Source: Caballeronia telluris
Lineage (GTDB): Bacteria; Pseudomonadota; Gammaproteobacteria; Burkholderiales; Burkholderiaceae
NCBI RefSeq assembly: GCF_001544495.1
Contig: NZ_FCNZ02000013.1
Coordinates: forward strand, 124,001 to 188,000
Direction of reading: 5' to 3'
Length of the DNA stretch: 64,000 nt
The translations under genes and the position numbers were made by a program. This document shows, piece by piece, positions 53,742 through 62,909 of this stretch (positions are counted from its first letter, which is position 1; the number at the start of each line of letters is the position of its first letter). Below the pieces are notes generated by a model that saw nothing but the letters and a program-made list of their open reading frames with translations, was not told the DNA's origin and searched no databases.

Positions 53742-54482
53742 ATGTCCGTTTCTATTCAGAACCCGTCTTTTGCGGCACCGTCCGTCATCGCCGACGACTC
53801 CTTCGCCGATCTTTCCCTGCTCGCGTCCGTCGACGTTCCGCCACGCATCGCCGCCGCGCTGGAAGCCATGCGCGATGGCCGCGCCGTCGTGTTGCAAGAC
53901 GATCACGACCGCGAGAACGAAGCCGATCTGATCGTCGCCGCTGAAAAAATCACCGATGCCACGATGGCGCTCCTGATCCGCGAATGCAGCGGGATCGTGT
54001 GCCTGTGCCTGCCCGACGAGACCGTGCGCGCGCTCGAACTCCCGCCGATGGCCGCCGCCAACGGCAGCCGCTACGGCACGGCGTTCACGGTGTCGATCGA
54101 AGCGTGCGACGGCGTGACGACGGGCGTCTCGGCGGCCGATCGCGTGACGACGATCCGCGCCGCCATCGCCGACGACGCAAAACCCGCCGACATCGTGCGC
54201 CCCGGTCACGTGTTTCCGCTGCGCGCGATGCCGGGCGGCGTGCTCGCGCGTCGCGGGCATACGGAAGGCACGGTCGACCTGGCGATCCTCGCCGGTTTGA
54301 AACCCGCCGGCGTGCTGTGCGAACTGATGAACGCCGACGGAACCATGACGCGCGGCGCACAGGTCGAACGCTTCGCGGCCGAGCACGGCCTGCCGATGCT
54401 GACGATCGCGGAACTGGTCGAATTCCGCGCGGCGCTGGCGGCCGCGCGGGAAGTCGTGGAGGAAGAAACCGTCCAGGCTTAA
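53742..54482 (+). CDS. ribB: 3,4-dihydroxy-2-butanone 4-phosphate synthase
   Basis: 246 residues. It makes the four-carbon precursor of riboflavin from ribulose 5-phosphate. The acid motif [20 protein letters not shown], the [13 protein letters not shown] segment, [22 protein letters not shown] and the phosphate-side [24 protein letters not shown] are diagnostic. There is no GTP cyclohydrolase II domain at the C-terminus, so it is stand-alone RibB, not a RibBA fusion. An upstream FMN riboswitch provides feedback control. Its stop codon overlaps that of the convergent HAD gene. Confidence 0.96.
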   Translation: MSVSIQNPSFAAPSVIADDSFADLSLLASVDVPPRIAAALEAMRDGRAVVLQDDHDRENEADLIVAAEKITDATMALLIRECSGIVCLCLPDETVRALELPPMAAANGSRYGTAFTVSIEACDGVTTGVSAADRVTTIRAAIADDAKPADIVRPGHVFPLRAMPGGVLARRGHTEGTVDLAILAGLKPAGVLCELMNADGTMTRGAQVERFAAEHGLPMLTIAELVEFRAALAAAREVVEEETVQA

Positions 54483-55165
54483 GACTGCACGCCGCGGAAT
54501 TGGCCGCGCATGCCCGCCTCGACGAGTGCGGGCAAGTCGTCCATCGAATCGATGATGCGCGTGACGCCGCTCTCGCGCAGCACTTGCGCGTAGCCACCCG
54601 GAATGTGGCTCGCGCCGACGAACGCGATCGTCATCATGCCGGCGGCGCGCGCGGCCGTCAGTCCGGCGATGCTGTCCTCGATGACGAGACAGCGCTCCGG
54701 GGCCACGCCGAGCGTTTTCGCCGCGAACAGATAGACGTCGGGATAAGGCTTCGGCTTCGCGACCTGCTCGGCGCTGAAGAGGCGTTCCCCGACGATCTCG
54801 TCGAGTCCCGCGCGCCGCACCGACGCGCGCACGCGCTCCATCCCGCTGTTCGACACCACCGCCACCGGCAGGCTCACGCGTCGCAGCGCACGACACACGC
54901 CGGCGATCGGTCCGACCGAGCGCGCCAGCTCGAGGCTCACGCGCTCGCCGAGCGTATCGACGAAGCCGGCGGGCATCGCGATGCCGAACTTCGTTTCGAG
55001 ATGCGTGAGGAAGCGCGAGGTCTGCTGGCCGAACGCCGTCTTCATCACCGGCTCGAAATCGACGCCGGGGAAGTTTTCGGTCAGCGCCTCCAGCATGACG
55101 CGATCGGCGATGACTTCGCTGTCGACGAGCACGCCGTCGCAGTCACAGATGAGATGGTCGATCAT
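54479..55165 (-). CDS. HAD-superfamily phosphatase (GmhB/PGP-like subfamily IA)
   Basis: 228 residues. The HAD motifs are [14 protein letters not shown] (nucleophile Asp), II VVSNSG, III lysine in [14 protein letters not shown] and [14 protein letters not shown]. The mobile cap lies between motifs I and II. This resembles the YieH/phosphoglycolate-like group that hydrolyses small phosphorylated metabolites such as 6-phosphogluconate. The substrate cannot be named. The start [10 protein letters not shown] is preferred; 10 extra codons upstream are possible. It is convergent with ribB. Confidence 0.9.
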   Translation of the reverse strand: MIDHLICDCDGVLVDSEVIADRVMLEALTENFPGVDFEPVMKTAFGQQTSRFLTHLETKFGIAMPAGFVDTLGERVSLELARSVGPIAGVCRALRRVSLPVAVVSNSGMERVRASVRRAGLDEIVGERLFSAEQVAKPKPYPDVYLFAAKTLGVAPERCLVIEDSIAGLTAARAAGMMTIAFVGASHIPGGYAQVLRESGVTRIIDSMDDLPALVEAGMRGQFRGVQS

Positions 55166-55222
55166 GATGGCTCGGTTACGTTGAGCCGACATCATAATCG
55201 GTCGACATCCGCCAGCCGACTC

Positions 55223-56398
55223 TCAGGCGTCGACAGCCTTCGCGCCGCTCACCACGGGCCGCGCGTCGAGCCGCGCCGCGTACCACGTCACCGCGAGCGC
55301 GACGATCGCGACCGCCGCCGCGACCCACGGCAGCGAATCGAGCGGGTGCCCGCGCTCCAGCACCACGCCGCCGAGCCACGCGCCGCCCGCATTGCCGACG
55401 TTGAACGCGCCGATATTGAGCGTCGAAGCGAGGTTCGGCGCGGCTTTCGCCTTCTCGACGACGCGCGTCTGCAGCGGCGGCACCGTCGCGAACGCCGCGA
55501 TGCCCCACACGAAGACCGTCACGATGGTGCCGATCTGACTGTGGCTCGTCGTCGCGAAGACGGCCATCACGAGCGCGAGCGCGATCAGGATGCCCATCAG
55601 CGAAGGCATCAGCGCGCGGTCCGCGAGCTTGCCGCCGATCGTGTTGCCGATCGTCAGCCCGACGCCGAACAAGACGAGCACGAGCGTCACGCCGCGCGGC
55701 GAGAAGCCGCCGACCTGCTCCAGGATCGGCGCGATATAGGTGAACACGACGAACACGCCGCCGAAGCCGATCACGGTCATCGCGAGCGCGAGCCAGACCT
55801 GGCGGTCTTTCAGCACGCGCACTTCGTGGCCGAGACGGCTCGGACCGGCATCGTGCCGGTTGGGGACGAGCGCCGTCACGCCGAGCGCCGACAGCACGCC
55901 GAGCCCCGCGACGATCCAGAAGGTCGCGCGCCAGCCGAATTCCTGGCCGATGAAGGTCCCGAACGGCACGCCGAGCACGTTCGCGAGCGTGAGCCCGGTG
56001 AACATCAGCGCGATGGCGCTCGCACGCTTTTCCGCCGGCACGAGCGACGCCGCGACCACCGCGCCGATGCCGAAGAACGAACCGTGCGCGAAGGACGTCA
56101 CCACGCGCGCGACCATCAGCAAGCCGTAGCCCGGCGCGACGGCGCACAGCACGTTGCCGACGATGAACACCGCCATCAGCAATTGCAGCGCGAGCTTGCG
56201 CGGCATCCGGCTCGTGAGCACCGCGAGCAGCGGCGCGCCGACGGCGACGCCGAGCGCGTAGCCCGTCACGAGCAAACCGGCCGACGGAATCGACACCGCG
56301 AGATCGCGGGCGACGTTGGGCAACAGCCCCATGATCACGAATTCGGTCGTGCCGATCGCGAATGCGCTGATCGCCAGCGCGAGAAGTGGAATGGGCAT
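55223..56398 (-). CDS. MFS transporter, AraJ-like efflux family
   Basis: 391 residues with 12 membrane helices. The opening LLALAISAFAIGTTEFVIMGLLPNVARDLAVS is the hallmark of the AraJ/YdhP-type exporters. HGSFFGIGAVVAASLVP and GVPFGTFIGQEFGWRATFWIV continue the family pattern. The substrate is unknown. It starts one base after the VOC gene stop on the same strand, so the two are co-transcribed, divergent from a LysR regulator that may control them. Confidence 0.88.
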   Translation of the reverse strand: MPIPLLALAISAFAIGTTEFVIMGLLPNVARDLAVSIPSAGLLVTGYALGVAVGAPLLAVLTSRMPRKLALQLLMAVFIVGNVLCAVAPGYGLLMVARVVTSFAHGSFFGIGAVVAASLVPAEKRASAIALMFTGLTLANVLGVPFGTFIGQEFGWRATFWIVAGLGVLSALGVTALVPNRHDAGPSRLGHEVRVLKDRQVWLALAMTVIGFGGVFVVFTYIAPILEQVGGFSPRGVTLVLVLFGVGLTIGNTIGGKLADRALMPSLMGILIALALVMAVFATTSHSQIGTIVTVFVWGIAAFATVPPLQTRVVEKAKAAPNLASTLNIGAFNVGNAGGAWLGGVVLERGHPLDSLPWVAAAVAIVALAVTWYAARLDARPVVSGAKAVDA

Positions 56399-56399
56399 G

Positions 56400-56792
56400 T
56401 CAAATTCCTGTGGATGGTCGGGTGCGCGTCGTCACGAATTCCACGACGACAGCCGGCGCGAGCCGGACGAACAGTTGAAGCTCTCCCGTAATCGGGACTT
56501 CCGCGAGTTGATAGGCCGTGCCGTGGCGATGCAGGCGGTCGAGCAACGCTTCCCACGCTGTTTCGCCTTCGACACGCAGCGCCAGATGGTCGATGCGGGT
56601 CGCTGGCGGCTGAGCGCCGGAAGTCGCGCACGACGCGATCAGATGCACGACCGGCCGCCCGTCGAGATAAAGCCAGTACCCGCCGACGCCGAACGGCGGC
56701 CGCGTCCCGAGCGTCATTCCCGCGACGTCGACGAAAAAATCTTTCATCGCTTCGCAATCGGTCGCGACGATCGTCACGTGATCGAGTTGCAT
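56400..56792 (-). CDS. VOC-superfamily (glyoxalase/dioxygenase-like) protein
   Basis: 130 residues from MQLDHVTIVA, with GGAG 8 bases upstream; two more codons (MSMQLD) are possible. The betaalphabetabetabeta repeat is suggested by LDHVTIVATDCEAMKDFFVDVAGMTLGTRPPF, GGYWLYLDGRPVVHLI and RIDHLALRV, with metal ligands His6 (of LDHV), His in VVHLI, His in IDHLA and Glu in VVVEFVTTR. VOC proteins include glyoxalase I, fosfomycin-resistance enzymes and extradiol dioxygenases; this one cannot be assigned further. It is paired with the MFS exporter gene downstream. Confidence 0.83.
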   Translation of the reverse strand: MQLDHVTIVATDCEAMKDFFVDVAGMTLGTRPPFGVGGYWLYLDGRPVVHLIASCATSGAQPPATRIDHLALRVEGETAWEALLDRLHRHGTAYQLAEVPITGELQLFVRLAPAVVVEFVTTRTRPSTGI

Positions 56793-56841
56793 GGACATTT
56801 CTCCGGACAGTGATGCCTCGGGAAAACCCGAGGCACGAGCA

Positions 56842-56907
56842 CAATGCGCGCATTCTGCGCGACGCGCATTGTTTTGATAATTGGCGTAGCATTTGAATCA
56901 TTATCAA
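56842..56907. promoter_or_regulatory. Two perfect inverted repeats in the VOC-LysR divergent gap
   Basis: CAATGCGCG/CGCGCATTG (56842-56850 with 56863-56871) and TTGATAAT/ATTATCAA (56874-56881 with 56900-56907) lie side by side. The second, 21 bases before the LysR gene, has the spacing and AT-rich arms of a LysR-type operator. The first lies closer to the VOC gene and could be in its promoter. Confidence 0.55.
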
Positions 56908-56928
56908 ATCTGAATTGAGAATCTGCAC

Positions 56929-57921
56929 ATGGCGATGGACCGGCTCGGCGACATGCGCCTTTTCGTGGAAGCGGCGGCGCTCGGCAGCCTGTCGGCGGCG
57001 GGGCGCAAGCTCGGCTTGTCGCCTGCGGCGGCGAGCGCGCGTCTCATCAAGCTCGAAAAGTCGCTGCATGCGCGGCTTTTCGAGCGCACGACGCGCCAGT
57101 TGCGCGTCACCGACGAAGGGCGCCTCTATCTCCAGCATTGCCGCATCGCGCTGCAAGCTATCGACGACGCCGAAGCCGCGCTGCAAGCCGGCCAGAATCT
57201 CGTGCGCGGCAAGGTGCGCATTTCCGCGACGTCGGATTTCGGACGCTATCTGCTGCGCGGCTGGCTCGACGATTTCAACGCGCGCTATCCCGACGTGCGT
57301 TTCGCGCTGACGCTGTCCGATTCGGTGTCGAATCTGCTGCAAGAGGACATCGATCTCGCGATCCGCTTCGGCGCGCCGCCCGACAGCGGCCTCGCCTCGC
57401 GGCTGCTGGCACCGAACCGGCGCGTGCTGTGCGCGTCGCCCGACTATCTGGCGCGGCGCGGCACGCCCGCCGCGCCCGCCGATCTCGCAGGCCATCAGTT
57501 CGTGATCGGCGTCACGTCGACGGGGCCTTTGAACGAGCTGAACTTCGTGCGCGGCGACGAACGCGCGAGCTTCACGATGCCGGTCGAGGGGTCGTGGGAA
57601 TCGAACGACGGCGCATTGACCCGCGCGTGGGCGCTGGCGGGCCACGGCATCGCGCACAAGTCGATCTGGGATATCGCCGCCGACGTGCGCGCCGGCACGC
57701 TCAAGATGCTGCTGCCCGACTGGTGCACGCACGAAGCGGCGGTTCACGCGCTGTTTCACGCGAACCGTTACATGGCGCCGCGCGTGCGCGTGTTGCTGGA
57801 TTTTCTGGTCGAACGTTTCGCGACGGCGACCGCCGAGCTGCTCGGCGATCTCGCCTACCCGCCCGACGCCTGCGGCCGGCCGAAACGTAAGGAATCGGCG
57901 GGCGCTATAATAGCGGGCTAA
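56929..57921 (+). CDS. LysR-family transcriptional regulator
   Basis: 330 residues. An N-terminal winged helix (MRLFVEAAALGSLSAAGRKLGLSPAAASARLIKLEKSLHARLFERTTRQLRVT) is followed by a LysR substrate domain (GKVRISATSDFGRYLLRGWLDDF, IDLAIRFGAPPDSGLASRLL). It belongs to the CrgA/AaeR-like group that usually regulates a divergent neighbour. The VOC and MFS genes on the other strand are the likely targets. The start has no strong ribosome binding site; a second Met is 2 codons on. The tail beyond residue 310 is basic. Confidence 0.9.
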   Translation: MAMDRLGDMRLFVEAAALGSLSAAGRKLGLSPAAASARLIKLEKSLHARLFERTTRQLRVTDEGRLYLQHCRIALQAIDDAEAALQAGQNLVRGKVRISATSDFGRYLLRGWLDDFNARYPDVRFALTLSDSVSNLLQEDIDLAIRFGAPPDSGLASRLLAPNRRVLCASPDYLARRGTPAAPADLAGHQFVIGVTSTGPLNELNFVRGDERASFTMPVEGSWESNDGALTRAWALAGHGIAHKSIWDIAADVRAGTLKMLLPDWCTHEAAVHALFHANRYMAPRVRVLLDFLVERFATATAELLGDLAYPPDACGRPKRKESAGAIIAG

Positions 57922-57993
57922 ATTAGAACAATAAGCGCCCCTTCAACCTCGATTACCGCGCCCCCAGGTTAACAACTGCGACCGGCGAAATTC

Positions 57994-59355
57994 ATGACCA
58001 AGAAAGTTTATGTAAAAACCTTTGGCTGCCAGATGAACGAGTACGACTCCGACAAGATGGTCGACGTCCTCGGCGCAGCGGAAGGCCTCGTCAAGACGGA
58101 CACGCCCGAAGACGCGGACGTCATTCTGTTCAACACCTGCTCGGTGCGCGAAAAGGCGCAGGAAAAAGTCTTCTCGGACTTGGGCCGCGTGCGCGAACTG
58201 AAGGAGGCGAACCCGAATCTGCTGATCGGCGTCGGCGGCTGTGTCGCAAGCCAGGAAGGCGCGTCGATCATCTCGCGCGCGCCCTACGTCGATCTCGTGT
58301 TCGGCCCGCAGACGTTGCATCGCCTGCCCGAGATGATCGACAAGCGTCGTTCGACCGGCCGCGCGCAAGTGGACATTTCCTTCCCCGAAATCGAAAAGTT
58401 CGACCACTTGCCGCCCGCGCGCGTCGAGGGTCCGAGCGCGTTCGTCTCGATCATGGAAGGCTGCAGCAAGTACTGCAGCTATTGCGTCGTGCCGTACACG
58501 CGCGGCGAGGAAGTGTCGCGCCCGCTGGATGACGTGCTGACCGAAATCGCCGGCCTCGCCGACCAGGGCGTGCGCGAAGTCACGCTGCTCGGCCAGAACG
58601 TGAACGCGTATCGCGGTCCGCTCACGTCCGGCTCGCACGACATTGCGGACTTTGCCACGCTGATCGAATACGTGGCCGACGTGCCGGGCATCGAGCGGAT
58701 TCGCTACACGACGTCGCATCCGAAGGAATTCACGCAGCGCCTGATCGACACCTACGCGAAGGTGCCGAAGCTCGTTTCCCACCTGCATCTGCCGGTGCAG
58801 CACGGCTCCGACCGCATTCTGATGGCGATGAAGCGCGGCTACACGGTGCTCGAATACAAATCGGTGATCCGCAAGCTGCGGGCAATTCGCCCCGACCTGT
58901 CGCTGTCGACGGACATGATCGTCGGCTTTCCGGGCGAAACCGAGGAAGATTTTGCGAAGATGATGGCGCTCGTCGACGAGATGAGCTACGACACGAGTTT
59001 TTCGTTCATCTACAGCCCGCGCCCCGGCACGCCCGCCGCGAACCTGCACGACGACACGCCGCGCGAAGTGAAGCTCAAGCGGCTGCAACATTTGCAGGCG
59101 ACCATCGAAGCGAACGTCACGAAAATCAGCAATTCGATGCTCGGCTCGGTGCAGCGTATTCTGGTGGAAGGCCCGTCGCGCAAGGACCCGACCGAACTCG
59201 CCGGCCGCACGGCAAACAACCGCGTGGTGAATTTCCCGGCGCCGGTGGCTTCGCACGCGCGGCTCGTCGGCCAGATGATCGACGTCGAGATCAATCACGC
59301 GTATCCGCACTCGCTGCGCGGCGCCTTGATCATGGCGCCTTCGACCACACATTGA
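57994..59355 (+). CDS. miaB: tRNA-2-methylthio-N6-dimethylallyladenosine synthase
   Basis: 453 residues. A radical-SAM methylthiotransferase acting on i6A37 of tRNAs. The N-terminal MTTase domain has three Cys in [22 protein letters not shown] and [10 protein letters not shown]. The radical-SAM cluster is CSKYCSYC (Cys-X3-Cys-X2-Cys). The C-terminal TRAM domain binds tRNA. It is the first gene of the miaB-ybeZ-ybeY block and lies 72 bases after a LysR gene. Confidence 0.97.
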   Translation: MTKKVYVKTFGCQMNEYDSDKMVDVLGAAEGLVKTDTPEDADVILFNTCSVREKAQEKVFSDLGRVRELKEANPNLLIGVGGCVASQEGASIISRAPYVDLVFGPQTLHRLPEMIDKRRSTGRAQVDISFPEIEKFDHLPPARVEGPSAFVSIMEGCSKYCSYCVVPYTRGEEVSRPLDDVLTEIAGLADQGVREVTLLGQNVNAYRGPLTSGSHDIADFATLIEYVADVPGIERIRYTTSHPKEFTQRLIDTYAKVPKLVSHLHLPVQHGSDRILMAMKRGYTVLEYKSVIRKLRAIRPDLSLSTDMIVGFPGETEEDFAKMMALVDEMSYDTSFSFIYSPRPGTPAANLHDDTPREVKLKRLQHLQATIEANVTKISNSMLGSVQRILVEGPSRKDPTELAGRTANNRVVNFPAPVASHARLVGQMIDVEINHAYPHSLRGALIMAPSTTH

Positions 59356-59386
59356 GCAGCACCCAGACCGGACACCCACTTTCGCC

Positions 59387-60496
59387 TTGAAGACCGCTCC
59401 TCAGCAGCATCTGGAATTCACCGCACCGCGCGAAGACAACGCGCGGCTCGCCAACCTCTGCGGCCCGCTGGACGAAAACCTGCGGCAGATCGAGCAGGCG
59501 CTCGACGTGACGCTGTCGAGGCGCGGCCACAAGATCTCGATTCGCGGACGCGGCGCGAAAGTGGCGCTCGCGGCGCTCGAAAACTTCTACAACCGCGCGC
59601 GCGACCCGATTTCCGTCGACGACATCCAGCTCGCGCTGGTCGAGGCGCGCCATGCGCAGCGGCGCACGCGCGGGCCGAACAACGGCAATGGTCAGAACGA
59701 TCAACCGGTCGATCCGCGTTTTCGCGGCGACCCGGATCATCCGTTCGACGAACCGAGCGCGACCATCGATCTCGATGAAACCGAAGATCCCGGCCCGAAG
59801 CTCTATACGCGGCGCGCCGACCTGCGCGGCCGCACGCCCGCGCAGCGCGAGTATCTGCGCCAGATCATCGCCCACGACCTGACCTTCGGCATCGGTCCGG
59901 CGGGCACGGGCAAGACCTATCTCGCGGTGGCGTGCGCGGTCGATGCGCTCGAACGCGATCAGGTGAAACGCATCGTGCTGACGCGTCCCGCCGTGGAAGC
60001 CGGCGAGCGGCTCGGCTTCTTGCCGGGCGATCTCGCGCAGAAAGTCGATCCATATCTGCGCCCCTTGTACGACGCGCTCTACGACCTGCTCGGCTTCGAC
60101 AAGACCGCGAAGATGTTCGAGCGCCAGATGATCGAGATCGCGCCGCTCGCGTACATGCGCGGCCGCACGCTGAATCACGCGTTCATCATCCTCGACGAAG
60201 CGCAGAACACCACGCCCGAGCAGATGAAGATGTTCCTGACGCGGATCGGCTTCGGCTCGAAGGCGGTCGTCACCGGCGATACGACGCAGGTCGATCTGCC
60301 GCGCGGCCACAAGAGCGGGCTCGTCGAGGCGCAGCACGTACTGACCGACGTGCGCGGCATCGCGCTCACGCATTTCACGTCGGCCGACGTGGTGCGGCAT
60401 CCGCTGGTCGCGCGCATCGTCGAGGCTTACGACGCGCAGACGCAGAAGGACGCCGCGCTCGCCGAGGCGGCGAAGTCGGCGCAACGCCCGGAATAG
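59387..60496 (+). CDS. ybeZ: PhoH-like ATPase YbeZ
   Basis: 369 residues from a TTG 31 bases after miaB. An N-terminal KH-like part is followed by the PhoH domain with Walker [12 protein letters not shown] and Walker [24 protein letters not shown]. YbeZ works with the endoribonuclease YbeY in rRNA maturation and ribosome quality control. The Gly/Asn-rich linker near residue 95 is unremarkable. ybeY begins 22 bases downstream, so the pair is one operon. Confidence 0.95.
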   Translation: MKTAPQQHLEFTAPREDNARLANLCGPLDENLRQIEQALDVTLSRRGHKISIRGRGAKVALAALENFYNRARDPISVDDIQLALVEARHAQRRTRGPNNGNGQNDQPVDPRFRGDPDHPFDEPSATIDLDETEDPGPKLYTRRADLRGRTPAQREYLRQIIAHDLTFGIGPAGTGKTYLAVACAVDALERDQVKRIVLTRPAVEAGERLGFLPGDLAQKVDPYLRPLYDALYDLLGFDKTAKMFERQMIEIAPLAYMRGRTLNHAFIILDEAQNTTPEQMKMFLTRIGFGSKAVVTGDTTQVDLPRGHKSGLVEAQHVLTDVRGIALTHFTSADVVRHPLVARIVEAYDAQTQKDAALAEAAKSAQRPE

Positions 60497-60518
60497 CGGG
60501 CCGCCCGATCATTCGCCC

Positions 60519-60989
60519 ATGACACGCCCGCACAAACTCGCGCTGACGATGCAGTTCCCCGCCGCGAAGGCGTATCCGTCGCACAAGGCCGTCCTGCCGC
60601 GCGCGACGGTCGCGCGCTGGATCAAGGCGTCGCTCTTCGCCGACGCCGAGCTGACCATCCGCTTCGTCGGCGAAGACGAGGGACGCACGCTCAACCGCAC
60701 GTATCGCCAGAAGGATTACGCGACCAACGTGCTCACCTTCGCCTACGCCGAATCGGAAGACGATCCGGTCGCGGGCGACCTCATCCTGTGCTGTCCCGTC
60801 GTCGAGAAGGAAGCCGCCGAGCAGGGCAAGCCGCTCGCCGCGCACTACGCGCATCTGATCGTGCATGGAACGCTGCATGCTCAAGGCTACGATCACGAGG
60901 ACGACATCGAAGCCGCCGAAATGGAATCGATCGAGACCGACATCATGCGCGCGCTCGGCTTTTCCGATCCCTACGTTCCGATTCCCTGA
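60519..60989 (+). CDS. ybeY: Endoribonuclease YbeY
   Basis: 156 residues, UPF0054 family. The zinc-binding motif [12 protein letters not shown] carries the three histidines, preceded by [21 protein letters not shown]. YbeY processes 16S rRNA 3' ends and takes part in ribosome quality control. It sits between ybeZ and chaC on the same strand, as in other proteobacteria apart from the chaC insertion. Confidence 0.96.
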   Translation: MTRPHKLALTMQFPAAKAYPSHKAVLPRATVARWIKASLFADAELTIRFVGEDEGRTLNRTYRQKDYATNVLTFAYAESEDDPVAGDLILCCPVVEKEAAEQGKPLAAHYAHLIVHGTLHAQGYDHEDDIEAAEMESIETDIMRALGFSDPYVPIP

Positions 60990-61005
60990 CGACGCCCGAG
61001 CCGCC

Positions 61006-61680
61006 GTGAAAGACGAGACGCCCGAAATCCAGTCGCTTGCGCCCACGTCGGCGCCCGTTCCGGCGGACTATCCGCCGAAGCTCGTCGACTCGCCGCTCCT
61101 CACCGACGAAGAACTCGCCGTGTCGCGCGAACATACGTTGAGGAACTGGGATGGGAAGTCCGATTTGTGGCTCTTCGGCTACGGATCGCTGATCTGGAAC
61201 CCGGGGCTGCCGACCGTCGAAGCCGTGCGCAGCAAGGTACACGGCTATCATCGCGGGCTTTATCTGTGGTCGCGCGTGAATCGCGGCACGCCCGAGCAGC
61301 CCGGCCTCGTGCTCGCGCTCGATCGCGGCGGCTCGTGCACCGGTATCGCGTTCCGTCTCGACGGAGAAGGCGCGCAGGAACATCTCGAAGTGCTCTGGCG
61401 ACGCGAAATGGCGATGGCGTCCTACCGGCCCGCATGGCTGCCGTGCACGCTCGCGGACGGCCGGCGCGTCGCGGCGCTCGCGTTCGTGATGCGGCGCGAC
61501 GCCACGTCCTACACCGGCAAGCTCGCCGATCCGGTCGTGCGCACGGTGCTCGGCTGCGCGAGCGGCCGCTATGGCACGACTTTCGATTACGTGAGCCGCA
61601 CGGTCGTCGCGCTGCGCGAGAGCGGCATGCCGGACCGCGCGCTCGAAGCGCTCCTGAAGCGCTGCCAATCGCAGGAATGA
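61006..61680 (+). CDS. ChaC-like gamma-glutamylcyclotransferase
   Basis: 224 residues from a GTG 16 bases after ybeY; a longer frame upstream overlaps ybeY. The family motif LWLFGYGSLIWNPG gives the phosphate/substrate loop, and the Glu in LEVLWRREM may be catalytic. ChaC-type enzymes split glutathione or gamma-glutamyl peptides, releasing 5-oxoproline. It lies between ybeY and corC on the same strand, where most bacteria have no extra gene. Confidence 0.88.
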   Translation: MKDETPEIQSLAPTSAPVPADYPPKLVDSPLLTDEELAVSREHTLRNWDGKSDLWLFGYGSLIWNPGLPTVEAVRSKVHGYHRGLYLWSRVNRGTPEQPGLVLALDRGGSCTGIAFRLDGEGAQEHLEVLWRREMAMASYRPAWLPCTLADGRRVAALAFVMRRDATSYTGKLADPVVRTVLGCASGRYGTTFDYVSRTVVALRESGMPDRALEALLKRCQSQE

Positions 61681-61904
61681 GATCCTTCCGACGTCATTCC
61701 TATGAACATTCCTATGACCTGAAAAGCGCACGCTCGTCCGTTCGGACAACGTGTTTTTCTCGACATACTTCCCGCACATTTATCAGTTAGCATGGTTGCC
61801 GAGATTCCAACGCCGCGTGCGCCGGGCCGTGCAGCCGCGCTTTTTCCTTCGTGTATGCTTAACTCTCCGCCAATTCGCGCCCCGAAACTTGCGGGCGCCC
61901 CGCT

Positions 61905-62810
61905 ATGAACGACGCTTATCCCAGTCGACGAAACACCGACAAACCGCAGGAAAAACGCTCCCTTCTCGAGCGTCTGACCGATTTCATCTCGCACGAACCC
62001 GAGTCGCGCGACGAATTGCTCGAAGTGCTGCAGGACGCCCACGAACGCAATCTGCTCGACGCCGATTCGCTTTCGATGATCGAGGGCGTGTTCCAGGTCT
62101 CCGACCTTTGCGCCCGCGACATCATGGTGCCGCGCGCCCAGATGGACGCGATCAACATCGCCGAAACCCCCGCCGAATTCATCCCCTTCGTGCTCGAAAA
62201 GGCGCACTCGCGCTACCCGGTGTTCGAGGGCAACCGCGACAACATCATCGGCGTGCTGCTCGCGAAAGACCTGCTGCGCTATTACGCCGAAGAGGAATTC
62301 GACGTGCGCGGCATGCTGCGCCCCGCCGTGTTCATCCCGGAATCGAAGCGCCTGAACGTGCTCCTGCACGATTTCCGCGTGAACCGCAATCACATCGCGA
62401 TCGTCGTCGACGAATACGGCGGCGTCGCGGGCCTCATCACGATCGAGGACGTGCTGGAGCAGATCGTCGGCGACATCGAAGACGAATACGACTTCGACGA
62501 GGAAGCCGGCAACATCATTTCGTCACCGGACGGCAAATTCCGCGTGCGCGCGCTCACCGGCATCGAGCAGTTCAACGAGGAATTCGGCACCGAGTTCTCC
62601 GACGAGGAAGTCGATACCATCGGCGGGCTCGTCACACACCGCTTTGGGCGCGTGCCGCATCGCGGCGAGAAAGTGCGTATCGACGACTTCGTGTTCGAAA
62701 TCCTGCGCGGCGACGCCCGGCAGATCCACGTACTGCTCGTGCGGCGCGTGCCGCACATGAGCCAGCACGAGCGCCGCTTGCACGAGGGCGAAGAAGACGA
62801 CCGCGGCTGA
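61905..62810 (+). CDS. corC: CorC/YbeX-family CBS domain protein
   Basis: 301 residues. Two CBS domains (VPRAQMDAINI and SRYPVFEGNRDNIIGVLLAKDLLRYY; then NHIAIVVDEYGGVAGLITIEDVLEQIVGDIEDEYD) are followed by a CorC_HlyC domain (FRVRALTGIEQFNEEFG, DTIGGLVTHRFGRVP). It is a cytosolic modulator linked to magnesium/cobalt efflux and, in recent work on YbeX, to ribosome metabolism. lnt follows 99 bases downstream as in E. coli. Confidence 0.93.
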   Translation: MNDAYPSRRNTDKPQEKRSLLERLTDFISHEPESRDELLEVLQDAHERNLLDADSLSMIEGVFQVSDLCARDIMVPRAQMDAINIAETPAEFIPFVLEKAHSRYPVFEGNRDNIIGVLLAKDLLRYYAEEEFDVRGMLRPAVFIPESKRLNVLLHDFRVNRNHIAIVVDEYGGVAGLITIEDVLEQIVGDIEDEYDFDEEAGNIISSPDGKFRVRALTGIEQFNEEFGTEFSDEEVDTIGGLVTHRFGRVPHRGEKVRIDDFVFEILRGDARQIHVLLVRRVPHMSQHERRLHEGEEDDRG

Positions 62811-62909
62811 TCGTCTCGTGCGGCTCGCGTGAGCCGCCGTCGTGCCGGCGCGCGAGTGAACGCGCGCCGCTCCATCCCGCCCTCCAGCAGACCTCCGACC
62901 GTGTAATCA

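Noticed and set aside
53984..56491. An 835-codon plus-strand frame through ribB, the HAD gene and the MFS gene
   Set aside because: It is out of frame with ribB and antisense to two recognised genes; the product is Arg/Asp/His-rich low complexity typical of shadow frames.
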